In this document: positions 16,025-25,860 of the stretch, one piece after another | Numbering within the stretch: position 1 is the first letter of the stretch | Layout: each line of letters opens with the position of its first letter | Assembly: GCF_026625765.1 (NCBI RefSeq) | Contig: NZ_CP113062.1 | Coordinates: forward strand, 3,038,001 to 3,102,000 | Direction: 5' to 3' | DNA from: Frigoribacterium sp. SL97 | GTDB lineage: Bacteria; Actinomycetota; Actinomycetes; Actinomycetales; Microbacteriaceae | Length of the DNA: 64,000 nt | Position numbers and translations under genes: made by a program | The notes under the pieces: generated by a model | What the model saw: the letters and a program-made list of their open reading frames with translations, nothing else | The model's database searches: none | What the model was told of the DNA's origin: nothing

Positions 16025-17407
16025 TCACCGTCCGCGGGGCACCGCGCGGCCGCTCAGGGCGAGCGCGAGCGCCGCGACGCCCGTGCCGACGGCGAAGCAG
16101 GCGACGAAGGCGAGGGGGCTGGACGCGCCGCCGAGCACCCCGAACGCGGCGCCGGTCAAGGCCAGCGCGACGGCCGAACCGGTGGAGTCGGCGATGGTCA
16201 ACGCCGAACTGTTGAACCCGCGCTCGGACTCGGTCGACAGCGCGAGGACGAGCACCGAGAAGCGGGGGTACATGAACCCCATGCCGAATCCGGCGACGGC
16301 CCAGGTCGCGATGAGGAAGGCCGGGGGCAGGTGGAACAGGGGGGTCAGCGCGGCGACCACGACGCCGAGGAGCACGAGGACGATGCCGATGCGGATGCCG
16401 TCGCGCTGGGCCACCCGGTCGCCGAGCCTGCCCTGCACCCAGCTCGCGAACGCCCAGCCGAGCGCTCCCAGGGTCAGCGTCACGCCGGAGGCCGAGGCGC
16501 TGAAGTCGTATTCGGCCGAGAGCATGTACGGGATGTAGACCTCGCTGCCGAGGAACGCCGCCCCCACGAGACCGCGCAGCAGCACCAGGGTGGGCAGCCC
16601 CGGGGCGGCGCGCAGCGTGCCCGGCGGCAACAGGGGCCGGAGCGCCACGGCGAGCACGACCACCGCCACCACGATGACGACGACGGTCAACCAGGTCGGG
16701 AACTCGGAGACCAGGTTGAGGGCCAGCACGCCGAGGGCCGCGCCGACCGACCAGAGGATGCGACCGATGCTCCAGGGCACGCGCCGCGCGCCCTCGGCCA
16801 CCTCGGGCGGAGGGACGCGACGCAGGCTCGGCAGGACGGCGAAGAACGCGGGCACGGCGAGGCCGAGCGCACCGAGGAAGACCCAGTGCCAGCCGACCGT
16901 CTCGGCCACGACGCCCGCGACGAGTGGCCCGACGAGACCCGGGACGACCCAGGCCGCGGCGAACCCCGCGAAGATCGACGGGTGCAGGCCCGGCGGGTAC
17001 AGCCGGGCGACCATGACGTAGAGCCCGACGATGACCGCGCCGGAGCCGACGCCCTGCACCAGACGGCCGAGCAGCAGCACGACCATGTCGGGCGCGGTGC
17101 CGACGACGAGCAGCCCGACGGCGAACAGCAGCATCGAGGCGATGACCACGACGCGCGGCCCGCTGCGGTCGGCCCAGTTGCCCGCCACCACCATGCCGAC
17201 CAGGCCGGACGCGAGGGGCGCCGCGAAGCTGAGCGAGTAGAGCGCTTCGCCGTCGAGCTCACGGCTGATGATCGGCATGATCGTCGTGACCGCGAGCGAC
17301 TCGAACGCCGCGATGCCGATCAGGGCGCACATGCCGAGGGTGGCCAGCCGGTACCGACCGCTGAGCACGCCCTCGGGGCGGGTGCTCACGGCGGCGGCGT
17401 CGGTCAT
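16025..17407 (-). CDS. MFS transporter, probable drug efflux pump
   Basis: 460 aa with about 14 hydrophobic segments. It opens with LATLGMCALIGIAAFESLAVTTIMPIISREL, the first helix of DHA2/EmrB-like pumps, and has the loop motif GNWADRSGPR near residue 80 and GRLVQGVGSGAV (motif C-like) near 115. The substrate cannot be predicted. The ATG at 17407 follows TAGGCT at 6 nt. No regulator gene is adjacent; the neighbouring gap of 135-180 bp on the 3' side contains nothing I recognise. Confidence 0.85.
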   Translation of the reverse strand: MTDAAAVSTRPEGVLSGRYRLATLGMCALIGIAAFESLAVTTIMPIISRELDGEALYSLSFAAPLASGLVGMVVAGNWADRSGPRVVVIASMLLFAVGLLVVGTAPDMVVLLLGRLVQGVGSGAVIVGLYVMVARLYPPGLHPSIFAGFAAAWVVPGLVGPLVAGVVAETVGWHWVFLGALGLAVPAFFAVLPSLRRVPPPEVAEGARRVPWSIGRILWSVGAALGVLALNLVSEFPTWLTVVVIVVAVVVLAVALRPLLPPGTLRAAPGLPTLVLLRGLVGAAFLGSEVYIPYMLSAEYDFSASASGVTLTLGALGWAFASWVQGRLGDRVAQRDGIRIGIVLVLLGVVVAALTPLFHLPPAFLIATWAVAGFGMGFMYPRFSVLVLALSTESERGFNSSALTIADSTGSAVALALTGAAFGVLGGASSPLAFVACFAVGTGVAALALALSGRAVPRGR

Positions 17408-17413
17408 GTCGTC

Positions 17414-17419
17414 AGCCTA
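17414..17419 (-). promoter_or_regulatory. -10 hexamer for the MFS gene (leaderless)
   Basis: TAGGCT lies 6 nt before the ATG at 17407. Confidence 0.5.
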
Positions 17420-17501
17420 GGCCGAGCCACCGACGGCACCCCCTCCCCTAGGATCGCCCTCAGGCGGCGAGGGGCGTCGCCTGCGTCTGGGGGTCTGTCT
17501 C

Positions 17502-19370
17502 GTGTCCACTTCTTCTCACCGTGCCGGGTCCGTCCGCGGTCTCGCCCTGACGGTCGCCCTCGGCGTCGTCCTCGGGCTCGGGACGACCACGGTCGCCGTC
17601 GCGGCTCCCGTCACCGCCGGTTCGACCTCGTCCCCGACGCTCGCCCAGCAGGACGCGGGTTCCGACCACGAGATGGGGGCATCGGGCGGCACCCGGGACG
17701 GGGCCGACGAACGCCTCTCGCGCGCCGCGGCCGTCTCGCCTCCTCGTGGCGTGCCCGGCTTCGACGTCAGCTCGTACCAGCCGTCCCCCGACTTCGCCGC
17801 CGCGCGTTCGGCGGGTGCCCGCTTCACGTTCGTCAAGGCCTCCGAGGGCGTGCCCGGCACCTACACGAACGGCAACCCCACCGGCAGCACCAACCGCTAC
17901 CGTTCCGCCCAGTTCGCCGGCGCGCAGGCGGCGGGGCTGACGGCCGGTTTCTACCACTACGCGTTGCCCTTCTACTCGTCCGGGGCACCGCAGGCGCAGT
18001 TCTTCCTCGACAACGCCACGGCCTGGAGACCCGGCATGCTGCCCCCGGTGCTCGACGTCGAGGTGTCGACCAACCCCACCAAGCAGGGTGGACGCTGCTG
18101 GGGGCTGTCGCAGTCCGAGATGGTCACCTGGATCCAGTCGTGGATCGGCACCGTCGTCGCCCAGCAGGGCGTCCAACCGCTGATCTACACCAACCAGGAC
18201 TTCTGGAGCTCGTGCACGGGCAACAGCTCGGCGTTCCCGAAGGACCGCCTCTTCGTCGCGTACTACCCGACGGCGACCACGAACACCCCGGTCGCCCCGC
18301 CGACCTCGTCCTTCGCGACCTGGACGTTCTGGCAGTGGTCCCAGACCGAGGACTCGCCCTACCCCGGTGACCAGGACGTGTTCAACGGCACCGAGGCCGA
18401 CCTCGCGGCCCTCACCCGACCGACCACCCCGGCCGTGGGCCGTCTCTCGGGAGCCGACGCCTTCGCCACCGCGGCGACCATCGCCGCCAGCGCCTTCACC
18501 CCACCGGTCGTCGTGAACGGGAACGCCCCGACCAAGGCCTCGATCCCCCTGGTCTACGTCGCGTCGCGCAGCACCTACCCCGACGCCCTCGCCGGGGGCG
18601 CGGCCGCCGGCTACCGGGGCGCTCCGGTCCTCCTGACCTACCCCGACACCCTGCCCGACGCGACCCGCGCCCAACTCGCCGAGCTCCGCCCGCAACGCGT
18701 CGTCGTCCTGGGCGGCGTGGCCGCGGTCTCCGACACGGTGCGTCAGCAGCTCTCCCAGATCGCGACGACCGGCGCCCCCGGCGTCACCCGCGTCTCGGGT
18801 GCGGACCGATTCGACACGTCTGCGACGACCTCGAGCACGACCTTCCCGAAGGATCGGGGCGGGACGGCCTACGTCGCGACCGGCCTGGACTTCCCCGACG
18901 CCCTCTCGGGCGCAGCCCTGGCCGGCGGCCCCGACAAGGGCCCGATGCTGCTCACGCGGCCCGACGCCCTGCCGCAGACGGTCTCGACCGAGCTCACCCG
19001 GCTGGCCCCTGCCCGCATCGTCGTGCTCGGCGGGGTCAACGCGGTGGGAGAACCGGTCATCGCCCAGCTCCGGGCCGTCGCGCCCACGTCGCGGCTCTCG
19101 GGTGCCGACCGTTTCGACACCTCGGCCGTCATCGCCGCCGCCGGCTACCCCGCCGGTTCCGACGTGGCGTTCGTCTCGACGGGTGTGAACTTCCCCGACG
19201 CGCTCGCCGGAGCACCGACCGCGGGCCGGCTGGGCGGTCCCGTCCTGCTCACGCGACCCGACGCGCTGCCCGTCAGCGTGCGCACCGCCCTGACGAAGCT
19301 CGGCACCGACGGCCTGGTCGTGCTGGGTGGCCCCAACGCCGTCAGCCCGGCGGTCGAGGCCGGGCTCTGA
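17502..19370 (+). CDS. Secreted GH25 lysozyme with three CWB2 cell-wall-binding repeats
   Basis: 622 aa. Residues 1-34 are a signal peptide ending in VAVAA. The GH25 muramidase domain covers roughly 82-300: GFDVSSYQ contains the first catalytic-site Asp, FVKASEG, GFYHYA and LDVEVS the others. Three CWB2 repeats follow (about 310-600), each with the pattern RLSGADRFDTSA, FPDALAGA and VVVLGG. CWB2 domains bind teichoic or other secondary wall polymers. The protein probably remodels or degrades peptidoglycan at the cell surface. Start GTG at 17502; no strong Shine-Dalgarno sequence is seen. Confidence 0.92.
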   Translation: MSTSSHRAGSVRGLALTVALGVVLGLGTTTVAVAAPVTAGSTSSPTLAQQDAGSDHEMGASGGTRDGADERLSRAAAVSPPRGVPGFDVSSYQPSPDFAAARSAGARFTFVKASEGVPGTYTNGNPTGSTNRYRSAQFAGAQAAGLTAGFYHYALPFYSSGAPQAQFFLDNATAWRPGMLPPVLDVEVSTNPTKQGGRCWGLSQSEMVTWIQSWIGTVVAQQGVQPLIYTNQDFWSSCTGNSSAFPKDRLFVAYYPTATTNTPVAPPTSSFATWTFWQWSQTEDSPYPGDQDVFNGTEADLAALTRPTTPAVGRLSGADAFATAATIAASAFTPPVVVNGNAPTKASIPLVYVASRSTYPDALAGGAAAGYRGAPVLLTYPDTLPDATRAQLAELRPQRVVVLGGVAAVSDTVRQQLSQIATTGAPGVTRVSGADRFDTSATTSSTTFPKDRGGTAYVATGLDFPDALSGAALAGGPDKGPMLLTRPDALPQTVSTELTRLAPARIVVLGGVNAVGEPVIAQLRAVAPTSRLSGADRFDTSAVIAAAGYPAGSDVAFVSTGVNFPDALAGAPTAGRLGGPVLLTRPDALPVSVRTALTKLGTDGLVVLGGPNAVSPAVEAGL

Positions 19371-19411
19371 CCGGGGCCCGTCCCTGATGGACGCGCTCGA
19401 CGTGGCCACGT

Positions 19412-19453
19412 GACGGAGGCGCGGTGCGGGACCACCCGCACCGCGCCTCCGTC
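19412..19453. terminator. Bidirectional terminator built from a head-to-head GGAGGCGCG pair
   Basis: A perfect 19-bp stem: GACGGAGGCGCGGTGCGGG at 19412-19430 and its complement at 19435-19453, with a 4-nt loop. It lies between the convergent lysozyme and metB genes. Both arms contain the recurrent GGAGGCGCG motif. A plus-strand T-rich tail (GTCGTCTCTC) is only weak. Confidence 0.8.
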
Positions 19454-19470
19454 GTCTCTCGCGAGGTCGC

Positions 19471-20625
19471 CTACGCGTCGAGGCGGGCGAGCGCCTGCGT
19501 GACGTCGCCGAGCAGGTCGTCGACGTCCTCGATGCCGACCGACAGCCGCACGATCGAGTCGGGCACCTCGAGCTCGGTGCCGCGCACCGAGGCGTGGGTC
19601 ATCTCGCTCGGGTAGCCGATGAGCGACTCGACGCCGCCGAGCGACTCGGCCAGCTGGAACAGCTCGGTCGACTCGGCGAACCGTCGGGCCGCGGCGGCAC
19701 CCGCGCTCAGCTGCACCGAGAGCATGCCGCCGAACGCCCGCATCTGCCGGGCGGCGAGTTCGTGGCCCGGGTGGGACTCGAGCCCCGGGTAGTAGACGCG
19801 CTCGACCGCCGCGTGCCCCTCGAGGGCCCGGGCGATGGCGAGGGCGTTCGACGAGTGGCGGTCGACGCGCACGCCGAGCGTCTTGATGCCGCGCACCGTG
19901 AGCCACGCCTCCATCGGCGCCGACACGGCACCGACGCCGAACTGGACGAAGCCGACCTTCGCGGCGAGCTCGTCGTCGCGCACGACCACGGCCCCGCCCA
20001 CGACGTCCGAGTGACCGCCGATGTACTTCGTCGTCGAGTGGACGACCGCGTCGGCCCCCAGCGCGAGGGGCTGCTGCAGGTACGGCGACGCGAACGTGTT
20101 GTCGACGACGACGACGGCCCCGGCCGCGTGCCCGATCTCGGCGAGCGCCGCGATGTCGCTGATCTTCATCAGCGGGTTGCTCGGGGTCTCGACCCAGAGC
20201 ACGGCCGTCGGAGCGGCCTGGACCGCGGCTCGCACGGCGTCGAGGTCGCTCATCTCGACGGTGTCGAGCGTGACGCCCCAGGGTACCCACACCCGGTTGA
20301 CGAGGCGGTGCGTGCCGCCGTAGACGTCGTTGCCCATGACGATGCGCGTGCCGGGCGCCAGGACCGAACGCAGCAGCGCGTCCTCGGCCGACAGCCCCGA
20401 GGCGAAGCTGAACGCGGCGCTGCCGCCCTCGAGGTCGGCGAGCAGGGTCTGCAGCGAGTCGCGCGTCGGGTTCGCCGACCGCGCGTACTCGTAGCCGCCG
20501 CGGAACCCGCCGATGCCGTCCTGGACGAACGTGGACGACTGGTAGATCGGGGGGACGACGGCACCGGTGGTGGGGTCGAAGTCCTGGCCGGCGTGGATCG
20601 CCCTGGTCGAGAAGCCGTGGGTCAT
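19471..20625 (-). CDS. metB: Cystathionine gamma-synthase
   Basis: 384 aa, full length for the Cys/Met-metabolism PLP enzyme family. The PLP lysine is Lys200 in HSTTKYIGG; other signatures are YEYARSANPTRDSLQ near 46-60 and VDNTFASPYLQ near 173-184. The enzyme condenses O-acyl-homoserine with cysteine to give cystathionine, or runs the gamma-lyase reaction in reverse transsulfuration; the two cannot be separated by sequence alone. The upstream gene is cystathionine beta-synthase on the same strand, 93 bp away, as in Mycobacterium. AAAGGA is 6 nt before the ATG. Confidence 0.92.
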   Translation of the reverse strand: MTHGFSTRAIHAGQDFDPTTGAVVPPIYQSSTFVQDGIGGFRGGYEYARSANPTRDSLQTLLADLEGGSAAFSFASGLSAEDALLRSVLAPGTRIVMGNDVYGGTHRLVNRVWVPWGVTLDTVEMSDLDAVRAAVQAAPTAVLWVETPSNPLMKISDIAALAEIGHAAGAVVVVDNTFASPYLQQPLALGADAVVHSTTKYIGGHSDVVGGAVVVRDDELAAKVGFVQFGVGAVSAPMEAWLTVRGIKTLGVRVDRHSSNALAIARALEGHAAVERVYYPGLESHPGHELAARQMRAFGGMLSVQLSAGAAAARRFAESTELFQLAESLGGVESLIGYPSEMTHASVRGTELEVPDSIVRLSVGIEDVDDLLGDVTQALARLDA

Positions 20626-20718
20626 GGGATGTCCTTTCGAGGGGGACGGGTGGTGCAGACGGAGGGGGGACGAGGAGGCGCGGGCCGGGCCGCCGGGTGA
20701 CGGTGCCGCCCCGGCCGC

Positions 20719-22083
<1,365 letters not shown>

Positions 22084-22328
22084 GGGTGCTCCGGTTCTCG
22101 CGGGGCCCTCGTGGGGCGCGCGCAGGTCGACGACTCGGGTGGTCGGGTCGGTCGGGGCGTCCCCGCCGGACCCGTTCGTCGAGTCTAACGACGGGGTCGC
22201 GGCGTGTGACGGAGGGTCGGCGGGCCCGACCGGCTGGCACGCGCCTCCCAGGCAGTCGTGAGAGAAAATGGGTGACGCATCCACGATCGGGTGCGTCCCG
22301 ACCACCTCCCCGACCCCAGAGGACCCCC

Positions 22329-23003
22329 GTGGCCAGCAGCGACAAGCCGACCGACAAACCCACCGTCAAGCAGCAGCGAGACGCCCGGCGTCACGAGAAG
22401 GTGGCCGAGCTCAAGCGGCAACAGGCCCGGGCGAAGCGCAACCGCACCATCGGCATCGTCACCGCCTCGGTCGCGGGCGCGGCGGCGATCGCGCTGGTCG
22501 TCACCTTCGTCGTGACGAGCGGCCAGCCGCGGCAGGACCCCCAGGCCATCGAGATCGACGGCGTGAAGACCTACTCCGACCTCACCGCGAACCACGTCGG
22601 CGGCAGCGTCGACTACGCGATGACCCCTCCCGCGGGCGGCGACCACAACCAGATCTGGCTGAACTGCGGCGTCTACACCGAGCCCGTGCCGAACGAGAAC
22701 GCCGTCCACGACCTCGAGCACGGCGCCGTCTGGTTCACCTACGACCCCGAGCAGGTCAGCGAGGGCGAGATCGAGGCGCTGCGCGACTTCGCCCCCGACA
22801 CGTACGCGGTCGTCTCGCCCTACGAGGGCCTCGACTCCCCCATGTACGTCTCGGCCTGGGGTGCCCAGTTGCCCTTCGCGAACGTGACCGACGACGAGGC
22901 CACCGTGTCCGACTTCGTCACCAAGTACTGGAAGTCCACGAACGCCCCCGAGCCCGGTGCGCCGTGCAGCGGCGGCGTGGACGGCACCGGCAAGATCGCG
23001 TGA
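22329..23003 (+). CDS. DUF3105 membrane-anchored protein
   Basis: 224 aa. A basic N-terminus (KQQRDARRHEKVAELKRQQARAK) precedes one membrane helix at about 48-68; the extracytoplasmic part carries the DUF3105 pattern, with GGSVDYAMTPPAGGDHN, WLNCGVYTEPV and HDLEHGAVWFTYDP. Family members are extracellular proteins of unknown function, often paired with DUF305 as here. The GTG at 22329 follows AGAGGA. The stop overlaps the next start (GTGA at 23000), so the two are translated together. Confidence 0.85.
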   Translation: MASSDKPTDKPTVKQQRDARRHEKVAELKRQQARAKRNRTIGIVTASVAGAAAIALVVTFVVTSGQPRQDPQAIEIDGVKTYSDLTANHVGGSVDYAMTPPAGGDHNQIWLNCGVYTEPVPNENAVHDLEHGAVWFTYDPEQVSEGEIEALRDFAPDTYAVVSPYEGLDSPMYVSAWGAQLPFANVTDDEATVSDFVTKYWKSTNAPEPGAPCSGGVDGTGKIA

Positions 23004-23734
23004 CGGCACCGGGGCACGACGACGACGCGACCGCCGGGGCGGGGCCGCACCGCGCCTCCTCGGGTCGTCGGCTGAGGCTGGTGATCGCGGGGGTCCTGAC
23101 CGTGGCGATCGTGCTGCTGGTCGGCGTCGCGCTCGGGCGGCTCAGCTCGCCCACCCCCGTCACGCCCGGTACGGACAGCGTGGAGGCGGGGTTCTCGCGC
23201 GACATGCAGGTGCACCACGAGCAGGCCGTGCAGATGGCGATGATGGTCCGCGACCGGACCGACGACCCCGCGGTCCGCTCGTTGGCCTACGACATGGCCC
23301 TCACGCAGTCGCAGCAGGCCGGTCAGATGTACGCCTGGCTCGAGCTGTGGCGCCTGCCACAGGCGCCCTCGGAGCCGACCATGACCTGGATGACCCGACC
23401 GACCCTCGACGGGGACTACGGCAGCCACCACATGACCGACGACGGAGGCGCGGGCGGCTCGGCCACGCCCGTCGCCACCCACGAACCCGGCGGCCGCATG
23501 CCGGGGCTGGCGACCGACGAGCAGCTCGCGTCCCTGGACTCCGCGAACGGCGTCGAGGCCGAGCGGATCTTCCTGACCCTGATGATCGCGCACCACGAGG
23601 GCGGCATCGAGATGGCCGACGCCGTCCTGGCGCGCAGCGAGGTGCCGCAGGTGCGGGCCTTCGCCTCGGGCATGCTGCAGACGCAGCAGAGCGAGGTCGA
23701 CGCCATGCAGGCGATGCTCGTCGAGCGCGGCTGA
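23000..23734 (+). CDS. DUF305 protein, membrane-anchored
   Basis: 244 aa. One membrane helix at about 30-50 is followed by two DUF305 repeats, each with a His-rich helix: MQVHHEQAVQMAMM and LMIAHHEGGIEMADAV. The pairs of His and the acidic residues resemble a four-helix metal-binding bundle; copper-related roles are suggested for some members but not shown for this one. A Gly/His-rich linker (about 135-175) separates the repeats and contains one GGAGGCGCG motif. Translationally coupled to the DUF3105 gene by a GTGA overlap. Confidence 0.87.
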   Translation: MTAPGHDDDATAGAGPHRASSGRRLRLVIAGVLTVAIVLLVGVALGRLSSPTPVTPGTDSVEAGFSRDMQVHHEQAVQMAMMVRDRTDDPAVRSLAYDMALTQSQQAGQMYAWLELWRLPQAPSEPTMTWMTRPTLDGDYGSHHMTDDGGAGGSATPVATHEPGGRMPGLATDEQLASLDSANGVEAERIFLTLMIAHHEGGIEMADAVLARSEVPQVRAFASGMLQTQQSEVDAMQAMLVERG

Positions 23735-23749
23735 CGGGACGCCGCAGCG

Positions 23750-25624
23750 CTACGACGACACCTGCTGCCCGTAGAGCTCGGCGTACACCCCGCCCAGGGC
23801 CAGCAGCTCGTCGTGCGTCCCCCGCTCGACGACGCGACCGGCCACCACGACGAACACGACGTCGGCGTCGCGCACGGTCGAGAGCCGGTGCGCGATGGCG
23901 ATCGTCGTCCGGCCACGGGTCGCCGTGTCGAGGGCCTCTTGCACCACGCGCTCGGACACCGTGTCGAGGGCGCTCGTCGCCTCGTCGAGGACCATGACGG
24001 CGGGGTCCTTCAACAGGACGCGAGCGATGGCGATGCGTTGTTTCTCACCGCCCGAGAGCCGATAACCCCGCTCGCCCACGATCGTGTCGTAACCGTCGGG
24101 GAACGACGCGATCGTCTCGTGGATGTTCGCCTGCCGGGCTGCGTCGACCAGCTGTTCGTCGGTCGCGTCGGGTCGCGCGTACCGGAGGTTGTCGCCGATG
24201 CTGGCGTGGAAGAGGTAGGTCTCCTGGCTGACGATGCCGATGTTGCCGACCAGCGATTCTTGGTCGAGGCGCCGGACGTCGGTGCCGGCGAAGCGCACCG
24301 CTCCGCCGGACGCCTCGTAGAACCGCGGGATCAGGTACGAGACGGTCGTCTTGCCCGCACCGCTCGGGCCGACGAAGGCGGCGAACTGACCCGGTGCGAT
24401 GTCGAACGAGACGCCGTCGAGGGTCTTCTGCCCGGGCTCGGCGTCGGGGTACGAGAACGAGACGTCGTCGAACTCGACCCGGCCGAGCTGCGTCTCGTCG
24501 ACCGGCTCGGCCGAGGGGTCGTTCGTGATCGCCGGGTGGAGGTCGAGGTACTCGAAGATGCGGGCGAACAGCGCTCCGGAGGTCTGCAGGTCGAGGGCCA
24601 CCCGCAGCAGCCCCATGAGCGGGAAGGTCAAGCGGGCCTGCACCGTGGTGAAGGCCACGATCGTGCCCGCCGTCACGGGCACGTCACGGAGGATCAGCCA
24701 GGCCGCGACCAGGTAGATGAGGGCGGGGATGACCGAGAGGAAGATCTGGACGACGGCGAAGAACCACTGCCCGCTCATCTGCTGACGCACCTGCAACCCG
24801 ATCTGGGTGCGGTTCTCGGCCGAGTAGCGCTCGACCTCGGCGCGCTGCTGGTTGAAGCTCTTCGCCAGCAGGATGCCGCTGACGCTCAGCGCCTCCTGCG
24901 TGATGGCGGTCATGTCGCTGAGCGACTCCTGCGTCTTGGTGGCGATGCGGGCGCGCACCTGGCCCACCCGTCGCTGGGCCACCACCAGCAGCGGCAGCAG
25001 GACGACCGTGACGACGGTCATCTGCCAGCTGAGCACGAGCATGGACACGAAGGCCGCGATGACCGTGACCGTGTTGCCGAGGACGCTCGAGATGGTGTTG
25101 CTCAGCACGTTCGCGACGCCGCCGACGTCGTTCTGCAGGCGCGACTGGATGACCCCGGTCTTGGTGCGGGTGAAGAACGCGAGCTCCATGCGCTGCAGGT
25201 GGCCGAAGAGGCGGATGCGCAACGCACCCATCACCTTGTTGCCGACCGTGGCGGTCAGGTACGTCTGCCAGACGCCGATGCCGGCGGACAGCACCCAGAG
25301 TCCCACCATGGCGCCCACGAGTTCGAGCAGCACGGGCACGTCGGGACCGCCCTGGGGGAACAACCCCCGGTCGAACGCCTGCTTGGTGAGCAGCGGTGGA
25401 GCCACGCTGACGGCGGCCCCGATCAGGACGAGCACGACGGTGACGACGAGGGCTCGCCGGTGCGGGGCGAACAGGCCGCGGATGCGACGGAACAGGTCGG
25501 GGATGCGCGGCGCGGTGGCGTTCGCCGCACGCTGGGCCTCGGCGTCGCCGCTCGAGACCCGGCCGGACCCGCCCGGTCGGCCTCCGCCCCGGGGACCGCC
25601 TGCGGGGGCGTGCATCGAACTCAT
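23750..25624 (-). CDS. ABC transporter, fused permease and ATPase (exporter type)
   Basis: 624 aa. About 60 Gly/Pro-rich residues precede a six-helix type I exporter membrane domain (about 80-370), then an ATPase with P-loop GPSGAGKTT near 430, LSGGEKQRIAIAR and Walker B VMVLDEATSALD. Homodimeric exporters of this layout move lipids or drugs outward. The ATG at 25624 follows TACGCT at 6 nt; an open frame to 25786 on the same strand has no support. It is convergent with the DUF305 gene, only 15 bp apart. Confidence 0.9.
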   Translation of the reverse strand: MSSMHAPAGGPRGGGRPGGSGRVSSGDAEAQRAANATAPRIPDLFRRIRGLFAPHRRALVVTVVLVLIGAAVSVAPPLLTKQAFDRGLFPQGGPDVPVLLELVGAMVGLWVLSAGIGVWQTYLTATVGNKVMGALRIRLFGHLQRMELAFFTRTKTGVIQSRLQNDVGGVANVLSNTISSVLGNTVTVIAAFVSMLVLSWQMTVVTVVLLPLLVVAQRRVGQVRARIATKTQESLSDMTAITQEALSVSGILLAKSFNQQRAEVERYSAENRTQIGLQVRQQMSGQWFFAVVQIFLSVIPALIYLVAAWLILRDVPVTAGTIVAFTTVQARLTFPLMGLLRVALDLQTSGALFARIFEYLDLHPAITNDPSAEPVDETQLGRVEFDDVSFSYPDAEPGQKTLDGVSFDIAPGQFAAFVGPSGAGKTTVSYLIPRFYEASGGAVRFAGTDVRRLDQESLVGNIGIVSQETYLFHASIGDNLRYARPDATDEQLVDAARQANIHETIASFPDGYDTIVGERGYRLSGGEKQRIAIARVLLKDPAVMVLDEATSALDTVSERVVQEALDTATRGRTTIAIAHRLSTVRDADVVFVVVAGRVVERGTHDELLALGGVYAELYGQQVSS

Positions 25625-25630
25625 GCGGTC

Positions 25631-25636
25631 AGCGTA
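25631..25636 (-). promoter_or_regulatory. -10 hexamer for the ABC exporter gene (leaderless)
   Basis: TACGCT lies 6 nt before the ATG at 25624. Confidence 0.5.
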
Positions 25637-25860
25637 GGCCCGACCCCCGTCACGAGTGGCCCACCGTCGGACGTCGACGCCGCGACACGCCGTAGAACGA
25701 CCGTTCGTCCCCCAGTTGTGGGCGCAATGCCCGACAGACCATACGGCGTAATGAACACTCAGTTTAGTATGGCGGTGTCGGTGCACCTGACCAGGCTCCG
25801 GCAGCCGCGTTCTCCCTACCCGACGGGCGAGCCTCCCGAAGCGGCCGAGCTAGGACCATC

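Noticed and set aside
20626..20718. SAM or other riboswitch in front of metB
   Set aside because: The gap is only 93 bp, G-rich, and shows no paired structure or conserved core that I recognise.
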